Below are positions 45,801 through 57,356 of a stretch of DNA of 64,000 nt, one piece after another. Within the stretch, counting starts at the first letter, position 1. Each line of letters begins with the position of its first letter. Source of the DNA: Haemaphysalis longicornis (taxonomy: Eukaryota; Arthropoda; Arachnida; Ixodida; Ixodidae). Below the pieces are notes generated by a model. The model saw only the letters and a list, made by a program, of their open reading frames with translations. It was not told the DNA's origin and did not search any database. The stretch lies in NCBI GenBank assembly GCA_013339765.2, contig CM023448.1, forward strand, positions 22,399,295 through 22,463,294, written 5' to 3'. Position numbers and translations under genes: made by a program.

Positions 45801-47303
45801 CAAGGCCGCCGAACAGAACGCCGCGCGCCGCCCCCCTCTCCGGGAGAGAGCGCGACGCTTTCGTCGCGTTGTCCGCGGTTGATTTGAGAGGGAACATTTA
45901 TGCGCGCTTCTTCATCGCGCGTAGTTTCGGTGATAGTGAAGGGATTTTCATAATTCTTGCGGGAGGAGATTGCTGGGGCAATAGACTTTACCCCAAAATA
46001 CATTCCGAGTAGTCGATAGTAAGTGTTGCAGGGTCCCTTTAAGCTTTAGCGCTCAGCTAAGAGAACTGCTATTTTTATATGCAACCAAGCGCGAAGGGAA
46101 GAGTTTGTAGAAGAAGGGGGATCTTCTCTGAACTCTCTTAGGTGCGGGAGTCGCGTGCCCTTCATTATGTACCCCTCCAGCGAACAGGCGGTTTGGTCGT
46201 AGTGTAGTCACTTTTATGAACATTACTATTTCAATGGTAAAAACTGCGTAACAGACTGGGCATTGAACAAGATGTGACGGGTGCACACTCACAACTGTTC
46301 TTACGACCTAACAATGTCGAATCATTGAGATTTCAGGCGAGACGGCTTACATCTGCCCTGAATAACAGCAGAACGCCGGCCCCGCCGTCATACAGGCGTT
46401 GTAGTGGGCTAGCCCCCGCAAGGTCAACCGGCCCGGGGACTTCATTCGGCTCTTGGTCTCACTGCTCCCCTTCAGTTCTGGCATGGATTCACCATAGTGA
46501 GTAGTTAATTTTGCTGCTTCTAAACTGCCTTCCGAGTCAGGGTGGCAAGCACGTGTCACTTTAAATCCGCACGTTTGTGGTGATTGCAGCGCCGTTTTGC
46601 GTTGAAAGAGGGTAATGTACAGCAGAGCTTATCTTTCCAATAGAGCGAAACTGTACCCAGTGTTCACGGTCTTTCTAGCCGCCGACGCATTCCAATGCGA
46701 GTCAGCAGTGATATCGTTTGTAGGAATGCCTGCTAGGCTCCCGTAGTGGGGCCACTAACAGTCTGCTGTTTTCGTGCTTTTGAATTATTAAATGCGCATT
46801 TTAGTGTTGTATGTTTTTGTTTCCAGGCGACTACTACGCTTTCACTCTAAAGGTTGATCGGAGTAAAAAAAAAGGACAACGCTTTTTAGCGGAGCGTATT
46901 TCGCAAGTGAGAGAACGAGCGGTAACAAATGATAATATATGCGCTCAACCTGGGACGTAGTTCGTACTACCGGATACTGCGCCGGATGCTGCTGCCATAA
47001 ATTTACCTAAAACTGTACTAGAGCGTAACGCGTAGTTAGCCTCAACGTGACTCACTTTGGGGTCGCCCGTGCCATTATAGAGATTGGAGTAGCAGCAAAA
47101 ATTGGGATTGTCTTCTTGAGTGTATTTTGCTGAGCGTGTTTTCGGGGTAGTGAAAATACATCGAGTTAACAAAGATCCCCAAGAGGACTGCTGCGTTATA
47201 TTGGTAAGAAAGAAAGTACGACAAATACCAAAAAAAAATCAAAAGGATCGGGCCATATCCACTAACGTGACACATGTGGAGGGACGAAGCATGCAGTGTA
47301 TAG
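42876..47303. other. Unassigned region with inverted-repeat-element ends
   Basis: No recognisable coding exons. Two places end in the same motif: GTGTTTCAGGGTCTCTTTAG (43239-43258) and GTGTTGCAGGGTCCCTTTAA (46024-46043), suggesting termini of related short repeats (about 42.97-43.26 kb and 45.6-46.04 kb). GCGGCCATTTTGT at about 44075 is a YY1-like site in a GC-rich patch. The open frames of 44.7-45.6 kb are not recognised. Confidence 0.35.
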
Positions 47304-49135
47304 GTGTTTGTTTGTTTGTTTATTTATTTAGGCAGAATACAAGTACACCGTGCAAGGTAAAATACTTTCCAATCTTCTGCCGAGGCAAACAGGGCAAAAG
47401 GCGTTTGAGCCCATTTGATCGAGCCCGATCGGGCCGCCTGACGAGGCCCCGTCCCTGATGTAGCACAACGGCAGCAGCACTAGCGACGCACATTCAACCA
47501 CCAGTCAATGAAATTATAAACATGCAACAAACCAAATGACATCATAGGCAAACTATATCAACACAAATTTTGGCTATATAAAACAATGACAAATCACAGA
47601 AAACGTATAATGATAACAGATATATGCTACGCAAAAGATAGAGACCGTGACACGAGTAGAAAAGTTTAGGAAGAGGAAGTTTTACCCGAACAATACCAAA
47701 GCAAACTTTTTTTTTTGCACTTACGGCGGGTACGCAACATAATTTTAACGGTATACCTAAAACAATATTCAAGGAAACCTTCTCATGACGGCACAGAATA
47801 CGGCATATAAAGCGGTCGCACGTGAGTCCCGACATTAATTTTTGTCCGAAAAAAAATTTATATTTTTTTCGAGGTAAATGTACCAAAGAGAACTTTTTCA
47901 CGATTGTCTTGGGGCACATGGCGAAATGCAAAACCATGCCTGACTGGGCCATGGCACCCTATAGCTGTAGCGGCTTCGAATGGTAATTTCTTTACAATTT
48001 TTACACACAACAACAACAAAAAATATGTACATAACTGCGGAACAGAAATAACTATCACATCAGGTAAATAAAGAGTTTTTTTGCATATGGCATTGCATAA
48101 ACAATTAAATTAGGATAATAGATTTTGTGTACATGAACGGATGTAAACACAACTTAACAAAACAGTCGTGTGAGGTATATAAAATACAACACTGCGAATA
48201 GGTTGTCACACATTTTAAATCTAAACTAACTTTCAGATGCCATTTTTTTTCAAAGAGTAATTTTTACATGTATTTTGAAAGTTATCACTCGTATGGAACT
48301 ATTTAAATGATGCAATAAAATTGGATTTTCATTTAGCAGTTCGGGTATTTGAGATGCTAATCTCTGAGTACCACAATTTGTTCGGGAGCGCGGTTTTTCA
48401 ATTGGATTTCTTCGTAGTTCATAACAGGTGTTTTTCGGGCAGTGGTTAGTTTCAAACAATGCTTTATCGGTCCTATGCTGGCGGAAAATTTCTAGGCTTA
48501 GTTTGTATTTGTATAAAGTTCGGATATCGAATACTTTATAAGTTTCAAAGTACGGCGCTACGCTTTCAGTTCTGTACAGGTTGGAAATAGCCCGCATTCC
48601 TCTCTTTTGTAGGTTTAAAAGGTTTCTTAGGTTAGTCTGAGTTGTGGTCGCCCAAACTAAACAGCAGTAACTTATACGTGAGTGGACGAGCTGCATAATA
48701 TATATCGCGCTTAACAAGTGCCGGTAAGTAATGTCTTAGCTCGTTTAAAATTCCAATTGCACGACAGAGATCGGATCTAAGTGATTCTACGTGTGATGTC
48801 CACGAGAGATTTTCTTGGAACAGGACTCCCAAATACCGGGTTGATGTTGATTCCTGGATTGGCGAACCACGGAATTGTATGTTTAAATTTAAAGGTGCGG
48901 GTATCCCTTTCGCTGTGAACAATACATATGTGGTTTTCTTTACATTTAATTCCAGTTTGTTGGATGCAAGCCACAAACTAAGATCTAACATCCAGCTGTT
49001 TGCCTGTGCAACTAAATTTTGTACGTTGATCCCAGAAAAAAATACATTCGTATCATCCGCATACAATATTAACTTAGCGTGACCTTTTATGTTTACCATA
49101 TCATTTATATACAAAAGGAATTGTTAGAAAGGAAT
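47304..49135 (-). mobile_element. CR1/L2-like LINE, 3' half
   Basis: From the right: SFLLYINDMVN, LILYADDTNVFFSGINVQNL (about 49050), STSTRYLGVLFQENLSWTSH and RDIYYA, a frameshift near 48695, then RISYCCLVWATTTQTNLRNL and LLNLQKRGMRAISNLYRTES. The C-terminal domain is open to 48250. About 900 bp of AT-rich 3' UTR follow, with a GC-rich motif near 47.42-47.46 kb resembling the copy at 9.06 kb, and a tail of (AAACA)(AAATA) units at 47304-47330. The 5' end is truncated within the RT domain, where TTTATATACAAAAGGAA is duplicated (49105 and 49164). Confidence 0.85.
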
Positions 49136-50257
49136 TATTACATTCTTACAAAAGGAATTCTTACATTTATATACAAAAGGAAGAAAAGTGTATTCTTGGC
49201 GCCTTGACTTTTTGCCCACGGAGATGAAACCATTGGGAGGTGGAGGTATACAGCTTTGCTGTGCGTCTCGGGTCTTTGAAGCACAAAGCTTTCTGGGCGC
49301 GGGGCGTTGGAAAACGAGTGCCCCGTGTGTCCTTTTAGTACACGTTACGTTCTAGCTCAAGGCGTTGGAAAACGAATGTCCCGGCGTTTTAGTACCGTGA
49401 CTACATGATAATACGACGACATGAGATGGCGACGACATTAGACGACGACAGCCAGAGTGCATAAGGGGCTTCGCCCCTAAAATAATGAGTAGTTCGTTTC
49501 TCTTCGGCTTCCTCGGTCAGGTGCGCTACGGGGACATACTTCACCTGTGATTTTTCACATGTTCTGCCGGCGCGAGGGAGCACTCGCTAAGAACTTTTAC
49601 TTCATTCACAACCGAAGCACTATATCAACTGGTCTGCGCTTAATAAAAGAATGAAACATTGAAGTTTATTAGGTTCAGGCACGCTGCCCATTCATAAGGA
49701 GTGTTAGACGAATTATGCATCCCTTAACTTCGCTTGACCGCAAATGTAGACACTAGAGCTCGGCGCTAAGCAGAAATTTGGGCCCTGTGCTTATCCCTTA
49801 GGGGCCGGCCCAGCCCGACATAGAATACCGAGGGCCGGCAGTTACGACAATGTAATAAATATTCTTACAACAACATGTTTTTTGTCAGCAAAAGACATTC
49901 ATTTATCTGTGATGTGCAGGCTGAGCACGAAAAGGGAAATACTTGCAAATTGTTGGCGGAAATGTGCACAAAAGCTATTTAATTGCTTTTCGTTGGGTTG
50001 CCCATGCAGACGGACAATGTACAGAGACTGTTTACGAATTGCTTTCAAGGAGATTGTATATGACCTCGGGCATGCCCGTCTTGGGAAATTTATATTAAAG
50101 CCGGAACAAGCCACGCTGGATTGGCCTTCACTCTACTTCCCGAGGCGCTATGCTGATCCTACTCATGCGGTCAGTTCGTCCCAAGAACTGCAGTTGCCGA
50201 TGGCTATCACCGTAGTTTTCTTTCTAGACCGAACACATGAACGCTTTTTAAAAGTCC
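49136..50257. other. Unassigned; small repeats
   Basis: GGCGTTGGAAAACGA occurs twice (about 49304 and 49361), and AGGGGCTTCGCCCCT (about 49464) is a short hairpin. A 127-codon frame at 49882-50265 shows no recognised domain. Confidence 0.4.
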
Positions 50258-52146
50258 TTGCTTGACGATAGAGCCGCCAGCGCACTGCGAATAACCAACC
50301 TCGAAGCGAGCGTTAATCAAGTTGTCTCACTCAGCGTGCATCCAAAAGGGCGACCCCTTACAATAAGCCAGGTACCGATGGCCCGTTGTCAACCGGTAAC
50401 AATCCCCTTTCGCAAGACGAGGCCGCGCACTGAACGAGTAGAATCAGCGACCATTTCGCAGTGGAACTGTCGCGGCTTCAAAGACAAGCCTGGAAAATTT
50501 CAGCAATATCTACAAACCCTAGAAGTGAAACCAGACGTCATCGCGTTAGAGGACACCAACAGCATACCCGAAATCCCGGGATACGTCTAGTACACCGAGC
50601 CATCGAGCACTTATACTGCCATTCTTGTTCGCAAGAACACAGCGGCAACGCAGCATCTCACGACCCAGAAAGGGTGCGAGCACACGCTGGTGGAAATGCA
50701 CAATCGTCAAATCCGCAACACCAAAACCATTTTTATTCTCAACTCTTATTGCCGTGCTTCAAATAGGAAGCCCGAAATTGTGGAAAACTTTGGAATTATG
50801 GAAACCGAAATTATGGAAACACCAAGCGCGTTGCTAAAAACAGGCCCACCTTTCTATTAGGAGACTTGAACACCCCCCACACATTATGGGGATACAAGTC
50901 CAAAAGAGGCAAAGAAATCGCTAACTTCATCGGACAATCTAACTCAGTCCTCCTTAACTACCCCAAGACCCCCAATCGCGAAGGTACAACCGCAGCCAGA
51001 GACACTACCCCCGGTCTTTCACTGCTGGCTGGCTCGCTAGATGTGTCATGGATGAGCACAAATGTAAACCTCGGCTTCGATCACGATATAATCAAACTCA
51101 CCGCACGGAGAACTCCTTCAGGGCCAAGGCAGGGCCAGGCAAGATAGTCAACTGGGACAAGTTCAGAGAACACCAACTAAATACACTATTCCAAGAGAGG
51201 CGAACCTACGAACAGTGGGCTCTGGAACTAGTAGAGCTCATGAAAATCGTACCCAGTCTATAGTCACGACGCACCAGACTCCCTGTATAGGCACCCGTCT
51301 ACTCCTCCTGTGGGACGCGAGGCGATGTCTCATAAAAAGACGGAAAAGACACAGACATAACCGTGAACTCCGCAAAAAAAAATTAACGAAATTAACAAGG
51401 CGTCAGCGGAATACGCCTCCACTCTGTACAGAGAAAACTTGCTCCGGCTGTGCGTACGCCTCCAAGACACTTTGTCCACTAAGAGGACATGGCAGCTTCT
51501 GAGACATCTAATCGATCTACTCACGAGTAAGGGCGAGATAAACCCCAGCATTGTTACACGCTTAACAACTACTCAGGTGACACTGAGAAGCTAACGCAGG
51601 ACCTCCGAGACAGGTACTTCAAAACGGAACCTGGAGAAGAACTCCGACCCTATTCGGGCAAGCCCAACGAAGACCTGAACCTACCTATTTTCCTCCATGA
51701 CCTCCGCGCAGAAATTGCCGAAAGCAGGAAGTCCAGTGCCCCGGGACCGGATGCCATCTTCTACAGACTACTAAATAATCTCAAAGACAACTCCTTAATT
51801 TATCTGTTGGAACATTTCAGCACTGCTTTGGGAGACGGGAGAGCTCCCCGCTCAATGGAAAACGGCAGAGATAAGATTCATATCCAAACGTGGGAAATCT
51901 CCCCACATAGATAATTTAAGGTCAATATCCCTGAACTCTTGTGTTGGGAAAGTCATGGAGCGGATTGTGCTCATCCGCCTTCAGAAGCATTTGGATGGCA
52001 CAGAGCAAATGCCCACGAAAATGTTTGGATTCCGCCAACATCTAGAAATCCTTCAACTCAAGGAGGAGGTACTCAAGCAAGCTACGCGCCACTCCCGCAG
52101 GGCCATCCTGGCCCTGGATCTCAAGGGTGGGTTTGACAACTTGCCT
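50258..52146 (+). mobile_element. I/R1-like LINE, left half (ORF1 tail, endonuclease, RT start)
   Basis: ISQWNCRGFKDKPGKFQQYL (about 50452) and KPDVIALEDTN are the first endonuclease motifs; LLGDLNTPHTLWGYKSKRGK (about 50856) is the Asp-x-Asn block. RT starts with RKSSAPGPDAIFYRLLNNLK (about 51730), continues in other frames to SLNSCVGKVMERIVLIRLQK and ILALDLKGGFDNL (about 52108), and stops at TTGCCT where the CR1 insertion begins. It resumes at 57357. At least five frame changes or stops are present. The upstream frame LRITNLEASVNQVVSLSV may be the end of ORF1. Confidence 0.8.
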
Positions 52147-52159
52147 TTGACAGGTGCAA

Positions 52160-52884
52160 AAATGCGCTCACAACCAGTTGAACAGTTGAGCAGCGATTCT
52201 GACATGCAAGATATAAGAATATGGCTCAAAACCATTAATGAAAAGCTAGATCAGGTACTGGAAGTGAAAGCAACGGTCGAAAACATTGAGGATTCGCTGC
52301 AGTTTATGAGTGAGCAGTATGACGAACTCCTGGCCCGTACAGAGCAAAATCAACGGGCCGTCAAGGACATGCATCGCAGGCTAAACAAACTTGAAACTCG
52401 AGATAAAGAAATCGCTAAACTTGAATCTGTAGTTGACAATCTAGAGTGGAGGAGCCGACTACCGAACCTAGAATTTCATGGATTGGAAGTGACAAAAAAT
52501 GAGGACTTCCTGGCTAAAATAAATGCGCTATCAGAGAAACTCGAGGTTCCACCCCTTTCGAAGGATGATGTAGTCACAATTCACCGCCTACCAGCGAAGC
52601 GAGATAACATCCCGGGCATAATCTGCTGCTTTGCCAAGCTTGCAGATCGAGAGAACTGGTGGCAAAACCGAGAGAAGCTTGTACGCTCCGATGACAGCCC
52701 ATTCATACTGGAAAACTTGACACGAAGAACCCGTGCTCTGCTTTTCGAGGCCAAAAACTGGGCGAAAGAGGCACATTTTAAGTATGTGTGGCACAACAAC
52801 GGACGAGTGCTTGTAAGGAAGGCTGACCGAGACAAAGTTGCAGTTGTCACGTGTGTTGGTGACTTAAGCAAGCTGGTGTCATAA
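52160..52884 (+). CDS. LINE ORF1, intact coiled-coil RNA-binding protein
   Basis: An unbroken frame of about 241 codons from ATG 52160 to TAA. Residues about 15-110 are heptad-rich (IRIWLKTINEKLDQVLEVKA, YDELLARTEQNQRAVKDMHR), predicting a long coiled coil. The following part has SRLPNLEFHGLEVTKNED, VVTIHRLPAKRDNIPGIICC and ILENLTRRTRALLFEAKNW, corresponding to the RRM-like and C-terminal domains of L1/CR1-type ORF1. It is the only LINE frame of the window that remains open along its whole length. A longer open frame extends upstream into the host LINE by chance fusion (from 51955). Confidence 0.8.
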
Positions 52885-52902
52885 CTTAGCTAAGCAAAAT
52901 GA

Positions 52903-55900
52903 ATGAACATGCCAAATAAACCTCTTGAATCGTATATTTTGCTCCATGACTTTGAAACTGCTTTAGGGAGGACATATTTGAAATCCTTCAAATGTTTTCA
53001 TCTGAATGTGCAATGTATTACAAGTAAGGAGTCTAACCTAACTTCTTTGTTCCAGCAAGTAGGGCATGACTTTGATGTCATAATGTTAAGCGAAACGTGG
53101 TCTACCGATGAATCAAATGTTTTCCGTCTTCCGTCTTACAAGACATTCTATATGAATCGCACATGCAGTCGTGGTGGCGGTGTTTGTATTTTAGTAAAAC
53201 AAGGTTTCAATTGCGAATTGATAGAATAATTTTGTGTAGTCAAAAACGACTGTGAATTCCTCTGTGGTATAATACTTGCTGTGTACTATCATCCCCCAAG
53301 CAGGATGATACCACTTTTTAATGATTTTCTTGAGTTATTCGGGGATTTTGGTCGGTAGAAATAGGTTTGACGTCATCTCAGGTGGCGTTTTGAATATAAA
53401 TATGATCGGGCACAATTCCACACAAACCAAATTAGATGTGCTGTTAACCTCTAGTGGTCTTTCAAATGTGATCAACCTTCCTACTAGAATAACGCCAACT
53501 TCATCGTCATTGATCGATCTTTTCATAACGAACATAAGTTCCGACAAATTAAGAAGTGGGGTAATTGCAGCGGAAATAAGTGATCACTTGCCGATATTTG
53601 TATGCTCGTTAAAAAATATGCCACTCAAAAAACAGCAACGAACACATCCATTTCAATGCATCAATGAAAAAAATCTTTCTCTATTCAGCGAAAAAATTTC
53701 GCGTGCAGTTTGGGAGAGTGTACAGGTGCCGTCAGAAGTAATTGGAGCACGGGAGCTGTGGCCGAACTGCATCGGAGCGCCGTGTAGCTGCACCGGCGGT
53801 AAATGGAAGGACGAGAACACGCATGCGCGGCTGCCGACGGCGATAGCCCATCTGTACCTCTCAAATCACTTTTTTCTTTAACCTGGCATCAAGCATAGTT
53901 CGCAGCATACTTGTTTCTGCGATGGCGCTGATAGCGGACCACAACCTAAAAATATTTGAAAAGAAAAACTCACTGCAGATTCCCGTGATAGCGCGAGCCG
54001 CTTCTCCGGCAGCTCGCATTTGCTGGACGTGTGCCAGGGACGCTGTCAGATGCGTCTCTGCTATCAGCGCCGTCACCGAGTACCAGTATGCTGCGGACAA
54101 TGCTTGAAGCCAGGTTCAAAAAAAGTGGTTTTAGAGGTATAGATGGCTATCGCCATCGGCAGGCGCGCATGCGTGTTCTCGACCTATTATTTTACCGCTG
54201 GTGCAGCTACACGGCACTCCGATACGCTTCGGCCACCGCAGGCTCCCTTGCTCCAATTACTTATGACGGCACCGGTACCCTTAGAAAAGGTGATGCAAAC
54301 AGGGGCGCCGTACGAGAATCATGAAAAATCCTCAAGCCTATTTACTCCGCATGTTTTTCCTTTTGTGCTCCCGGAAACAGAAACGAAGATTCGAAAGCCC
54401 CTGGATTATATTCTGAGCTTGGCGCGAGAGAGAATACGAAGAAAATTGTCTTTCTTGTACAACGAATTTATTGAGAGAAACAAGAAATCCGAGTTGTTGT
54501 TAAAGCAATCAAAGTTTTTTCCGGAACCATTTATATAAGGACTTAGAATAGCTCGACCGTAACTATTACAGTAACATGTTCACAACCAGCGCTTGGTAAA
54601 TGCGGGCAAAATGTGGAAAAATTAAATTCTCTCTATTAAAACTGAATATTCCCCAAGACACTACTCTACTCACACCATAAGCAAAACGACATCGAACTTT
54701 CAGGAAAGCCGCTTGCCGATGCCTTCCAACCGGTATTTATTGACGTTTGTACGAAGTGGGAATGTACAAAACGACCTTGAAAACTTTCGGTACATAGATA
54801 ACTCCATATTTCTTGATCCTGTAAGCTACCGTGAAGTAAGTGATGCAGTGTTAGGGCTCAACAATAGCAGTGCGCTTGATATCGATGACATACAAGTAAA
54901 ACCCTTAAAATACGTTATATCTTTTTTGACACCATACATTGCTCACATATTTAATTTGTCTATTAGCCAAGGTGTTTTACCTTCAAAATGCAGACCGCTT
55001 GGGTGACAGTGCTTCATAAAAAGGGAGACAAAAATGATATGGGAAATTACCTCACCAGTTTCTATTCTTCCAGTACTCTCAAAATCACTAAATAACGTTT
55101 TCTAGAACGCTTGACTAGATTCGACCAAAAACATACCATAATAGTCGATTGTCAATATGGCTTTCGTCAGGGCCTTGGAACGGAGCTTGCGCTTATAGAT
55201 CACAAAGAATATATCTTGTCTCAATTAGCCCGAGGAAACATGGTACTCGGTCTATTTAGTGATCTAACAAAAGCATTCGACCATATCAACCACAATTGCT
55301 AGTACGAAAGCTAGAGCACTACGGTATACGTGGGTGGTGGCAGCCTCCTTCATTAAATCTTACCTCAAAGATCGTAATCAAATCGTAGCCTTAAATGGCT
55401 TTTCGTCAGAACCTTGTCGAGTAAAAATTGGGGTGCCGTAGGGCAGCATTCTGGGACCCTTTCTTTTTAATATCTACGTAAACGATATTATTGGCGTATC
55501 ATCATGTGCTAAGTTTATCATCTATACCGATGACACGAGTGTATTCTTCCATGGTAAATCGGCGCACGAATTAATTGTAAATGGAAACTCGACTTTGCGG
55601 AAACTAGAATCATGGACAGAGCAAAATAGTTTAAAGATTAGCGGTCCAAAGACGAAAGCAATATTGTTTCGCGCCAGAAAATAAGCCGGCTATAATTGAC
55701 AATGTTATTTTCTCTAAACTCTGCCAAGTAGATATAGTACCGTCAGTAAAAACACTCGGAGTCTATTTCATGAATATTTATCCTGGGACGAGCACCCGTA
55801 ACATTACTCGCCAAAGAAATTGTCTCAAATAGTTGGCTTTCTATACCGCCATAAAATATTCTACCGCCTAAACTTATATTGCTATATATAACACATTGTT

Positions 55901-56290
55901 TTCTTCAAGGTTAACAATTTGCCATTTGGTCTGGGGAACAACTACTAAGGAAAACTTGCAAAAATTCACCGGTACAGAAAAGGTCATTAGAATGCTCGAA
56001 AACATTTTCTTTCAATCACCACACACAACCTTATTCGAAAAATACAATGTATGCCGGTAACCACAATATTCGACTACCGTCTGCTGCAAGGTTTTATAAC
56101 CAAGAAGTAAAAATGGGAGATCTTTCCTTCAACACTTGGCCAAAACTAAAACCAAACGATAGTGTGTACAACACGCGACACACAGAACATTTCGAGCGTT
56201 TTGACATTACAGGACACTTACGGACAACAAGGTGCTCGAAAACCGACTACCAAGAGTGCTCAACACATTTCTTTCTAGAAACTTACGATT
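52903..56290 (+). pseudogene. LINE ORF2: endonuclease and RT, broken, carrying an insertion
   Basis: Starts MNMPNKPLESYILLHDFETA. Endonuclease: FHLNVQCITSKESNLTSLFQ, LSETWSTDE, RGGGVCILVKQG, then stops, and AAEISDHLPIFVC (about 53573). The linker is split by an inverted-repeat element and resumes as LSLARERIRRKLSFLYNEF. RT: YGFRQGLGTELALIDHKEYI (about 55155), LFSDLTKAFDHINHN, a stop in the VP-GSILGPFLFNIYVNDI block (about 55430) and IIYTDDTSVFF (about 55520), with YTDD in place of YADD. Many stops follow to about 56290. ORF2 is far more decayed than ORF1. Confidence 0.82.
53723..54275. mobile_element. Long-TIR MITE flanked by TA
   Basis: The two ends are inverted copies over about 210 bp: 53723-53934 pairs with 54061-54275 at roughly 85 percent identity by eye, e.g. 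GGTGCCGTCAGAAGTAATTG against CAATTACTTATGACGGCACC. A 126-bp centre has no coding capacity. TA lies at 53721-53722 and 54276-54277, as in Tc1/mariner-type insertions. It interrupts the CR1 endonuclease-RT linker. Confidence 0.88.
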
Positions 56291-56560
56291 AGAAAGTATC
56301 ACCTTTGGGAATCTGCGCGATTTCTTCATCTCCTCCTGAGAATGTTGTTTGGTGGTGTATTTTGATGTGTGCTTGATTTTATTTCTCGGTGTAGAGGTTC
56401 CTTGCATTTTATCTGTTCTTAGGTTGCCGCTGACGAAAGCGGCAAATATATGTCTTTCCGTTCTGTTTAATGCTCTTTTGATTACAATCGTCGAGCCCAC
56501 GCTTTCTGTGGTTGTTTTCCCCATGTCATTGTATTTTAGTGATTTTTTACTGTATTTTAA

Positions 56561-57101
56561 AGGCCAACTACACTCAAATTTCGACCTCTTAAAAAACTTA
56601 TTTTCGTATAGTCGCTTATAAAGAAAGCAACATGCAAATACAACAGCTGAAATACGCGCGTGGACGCCGCAAGCGGCCTGCAAAAATCGGTGATTTTGAA
56701 ACCGAAACCGAGGAGAGCGTGGCCATTGCAGTGACGTTTGCAGCCGTCCAGCGAGCGGCCGGACGGTCACCAGCTCGGGAGAAAGTCTGCGCGCAAGCTC
56801 TACGCGCGCACGGGGAAGCACATGGGTGAAGCGTCCGCAGCAGACCTCGACCGGTTTTCCAGCGGCGTGGCTGGCCAGAGGAAGAAGCTCTTGTCGGCTG
56901 GAACGTCACAGGCGCGTCATGGCTGTTTACGCGCTCCGCCGGAAGGTGCAGCGTGGTCTGCGGCGGAGCTTTTTTAAACGCTTCTAACTGATTAACCAGG
57001 CGTTTCACGGGGCTACCACTCGTGTCCCAGCTGATTTGCGGGTACTTACTACGTATTAAAAATAAATTTGGTCGAGGTGAAATTTGAGATGCAGTTGGCC
57101 T
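56561..57101. mobile_element. MITE flanked by TTAA
   Basis: Terminal inverted repeats of about 22 bp (AGGCCAACTACACTCAAATT at the left; the complement of AATTTGAGATGCAGTTGGCCT at the right). TTAA is at 56557-56560 and 57102-57105. Removing the element restores the CR1 3' UTR unit CTGTATTTTAATGA, which recurs intact at about 57117 and 57142. TTAA targets suggest piggyBac-type mobilisation. The interior shows similarity to 36.1-36.2 kb and has no gene. Confidence 0.85.
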
Positions 57102-57356
57102 TTAATGACATTTATGCTGTATTTTAATGATGTCCTGTTCACTGTATTTTAATGATTTCCTACAAACCCGATTGCTGTAACGAACAGTATTGTTTGATTT
57201 TCGGACAACGTTTCCAAATGCTGTTCAAGCGGCCAGTAAGGGAAAGGGGGGGGGGAGGTCTGCGGCTCCGTCAAGCTGACATCTAGTCGGCTTTTTCTGC
57301 GGACCTCCAGCATCATGTATTTACTTGATGCGAATAAAGATCAACTTCAACTTCAA

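Larger units (their letters stand above)
52147..57356 (+). mobile_element. CR1/L2-like LINE inserted in the I/R1-like LINE
   Basis: It begins 13 bp before an ORF1 ATG and ends in AATAAAGATCAACTTCAACTTCAA. GCCT flanks it on both sides (52143-52146, 57357-57360), and rejoining the flanks restores the host RT reading DNLPHASIL. It carries ORF1 (52160-52884), a decayed ORF2 (52903-56290) and a 3' UTR with several CTGTATTTTAATGAT units. Two inverted-repeat elements (53723-54275 and 56561-57101) have inserted into it; without them it is about 4.1 kb. Confidence 0.88.

Noticed and set aside
49882..50265. 127-codon plus-strand ORF with an acceptor-like start
   Set aside because: It has no ATG at its start, no recognised domain and no donor, and it lies just upstream of a LINE, so ORF1 or random sequence is likelier.
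51955..52159. ORF1 starting upstream at 51955
   Set aside because: The first 68 codons are the host LINE RT in frame by chance; the GCCT duplication shows the CR1 begins at 52147, so ORF1 starts at 52160.
56207..56821. 204-codon minus-strand ORF
   Set aside because: It runs across the CR1 3' end and the TTAA-flanked MITE, so it is a chimera of two repeats rather than a gene.
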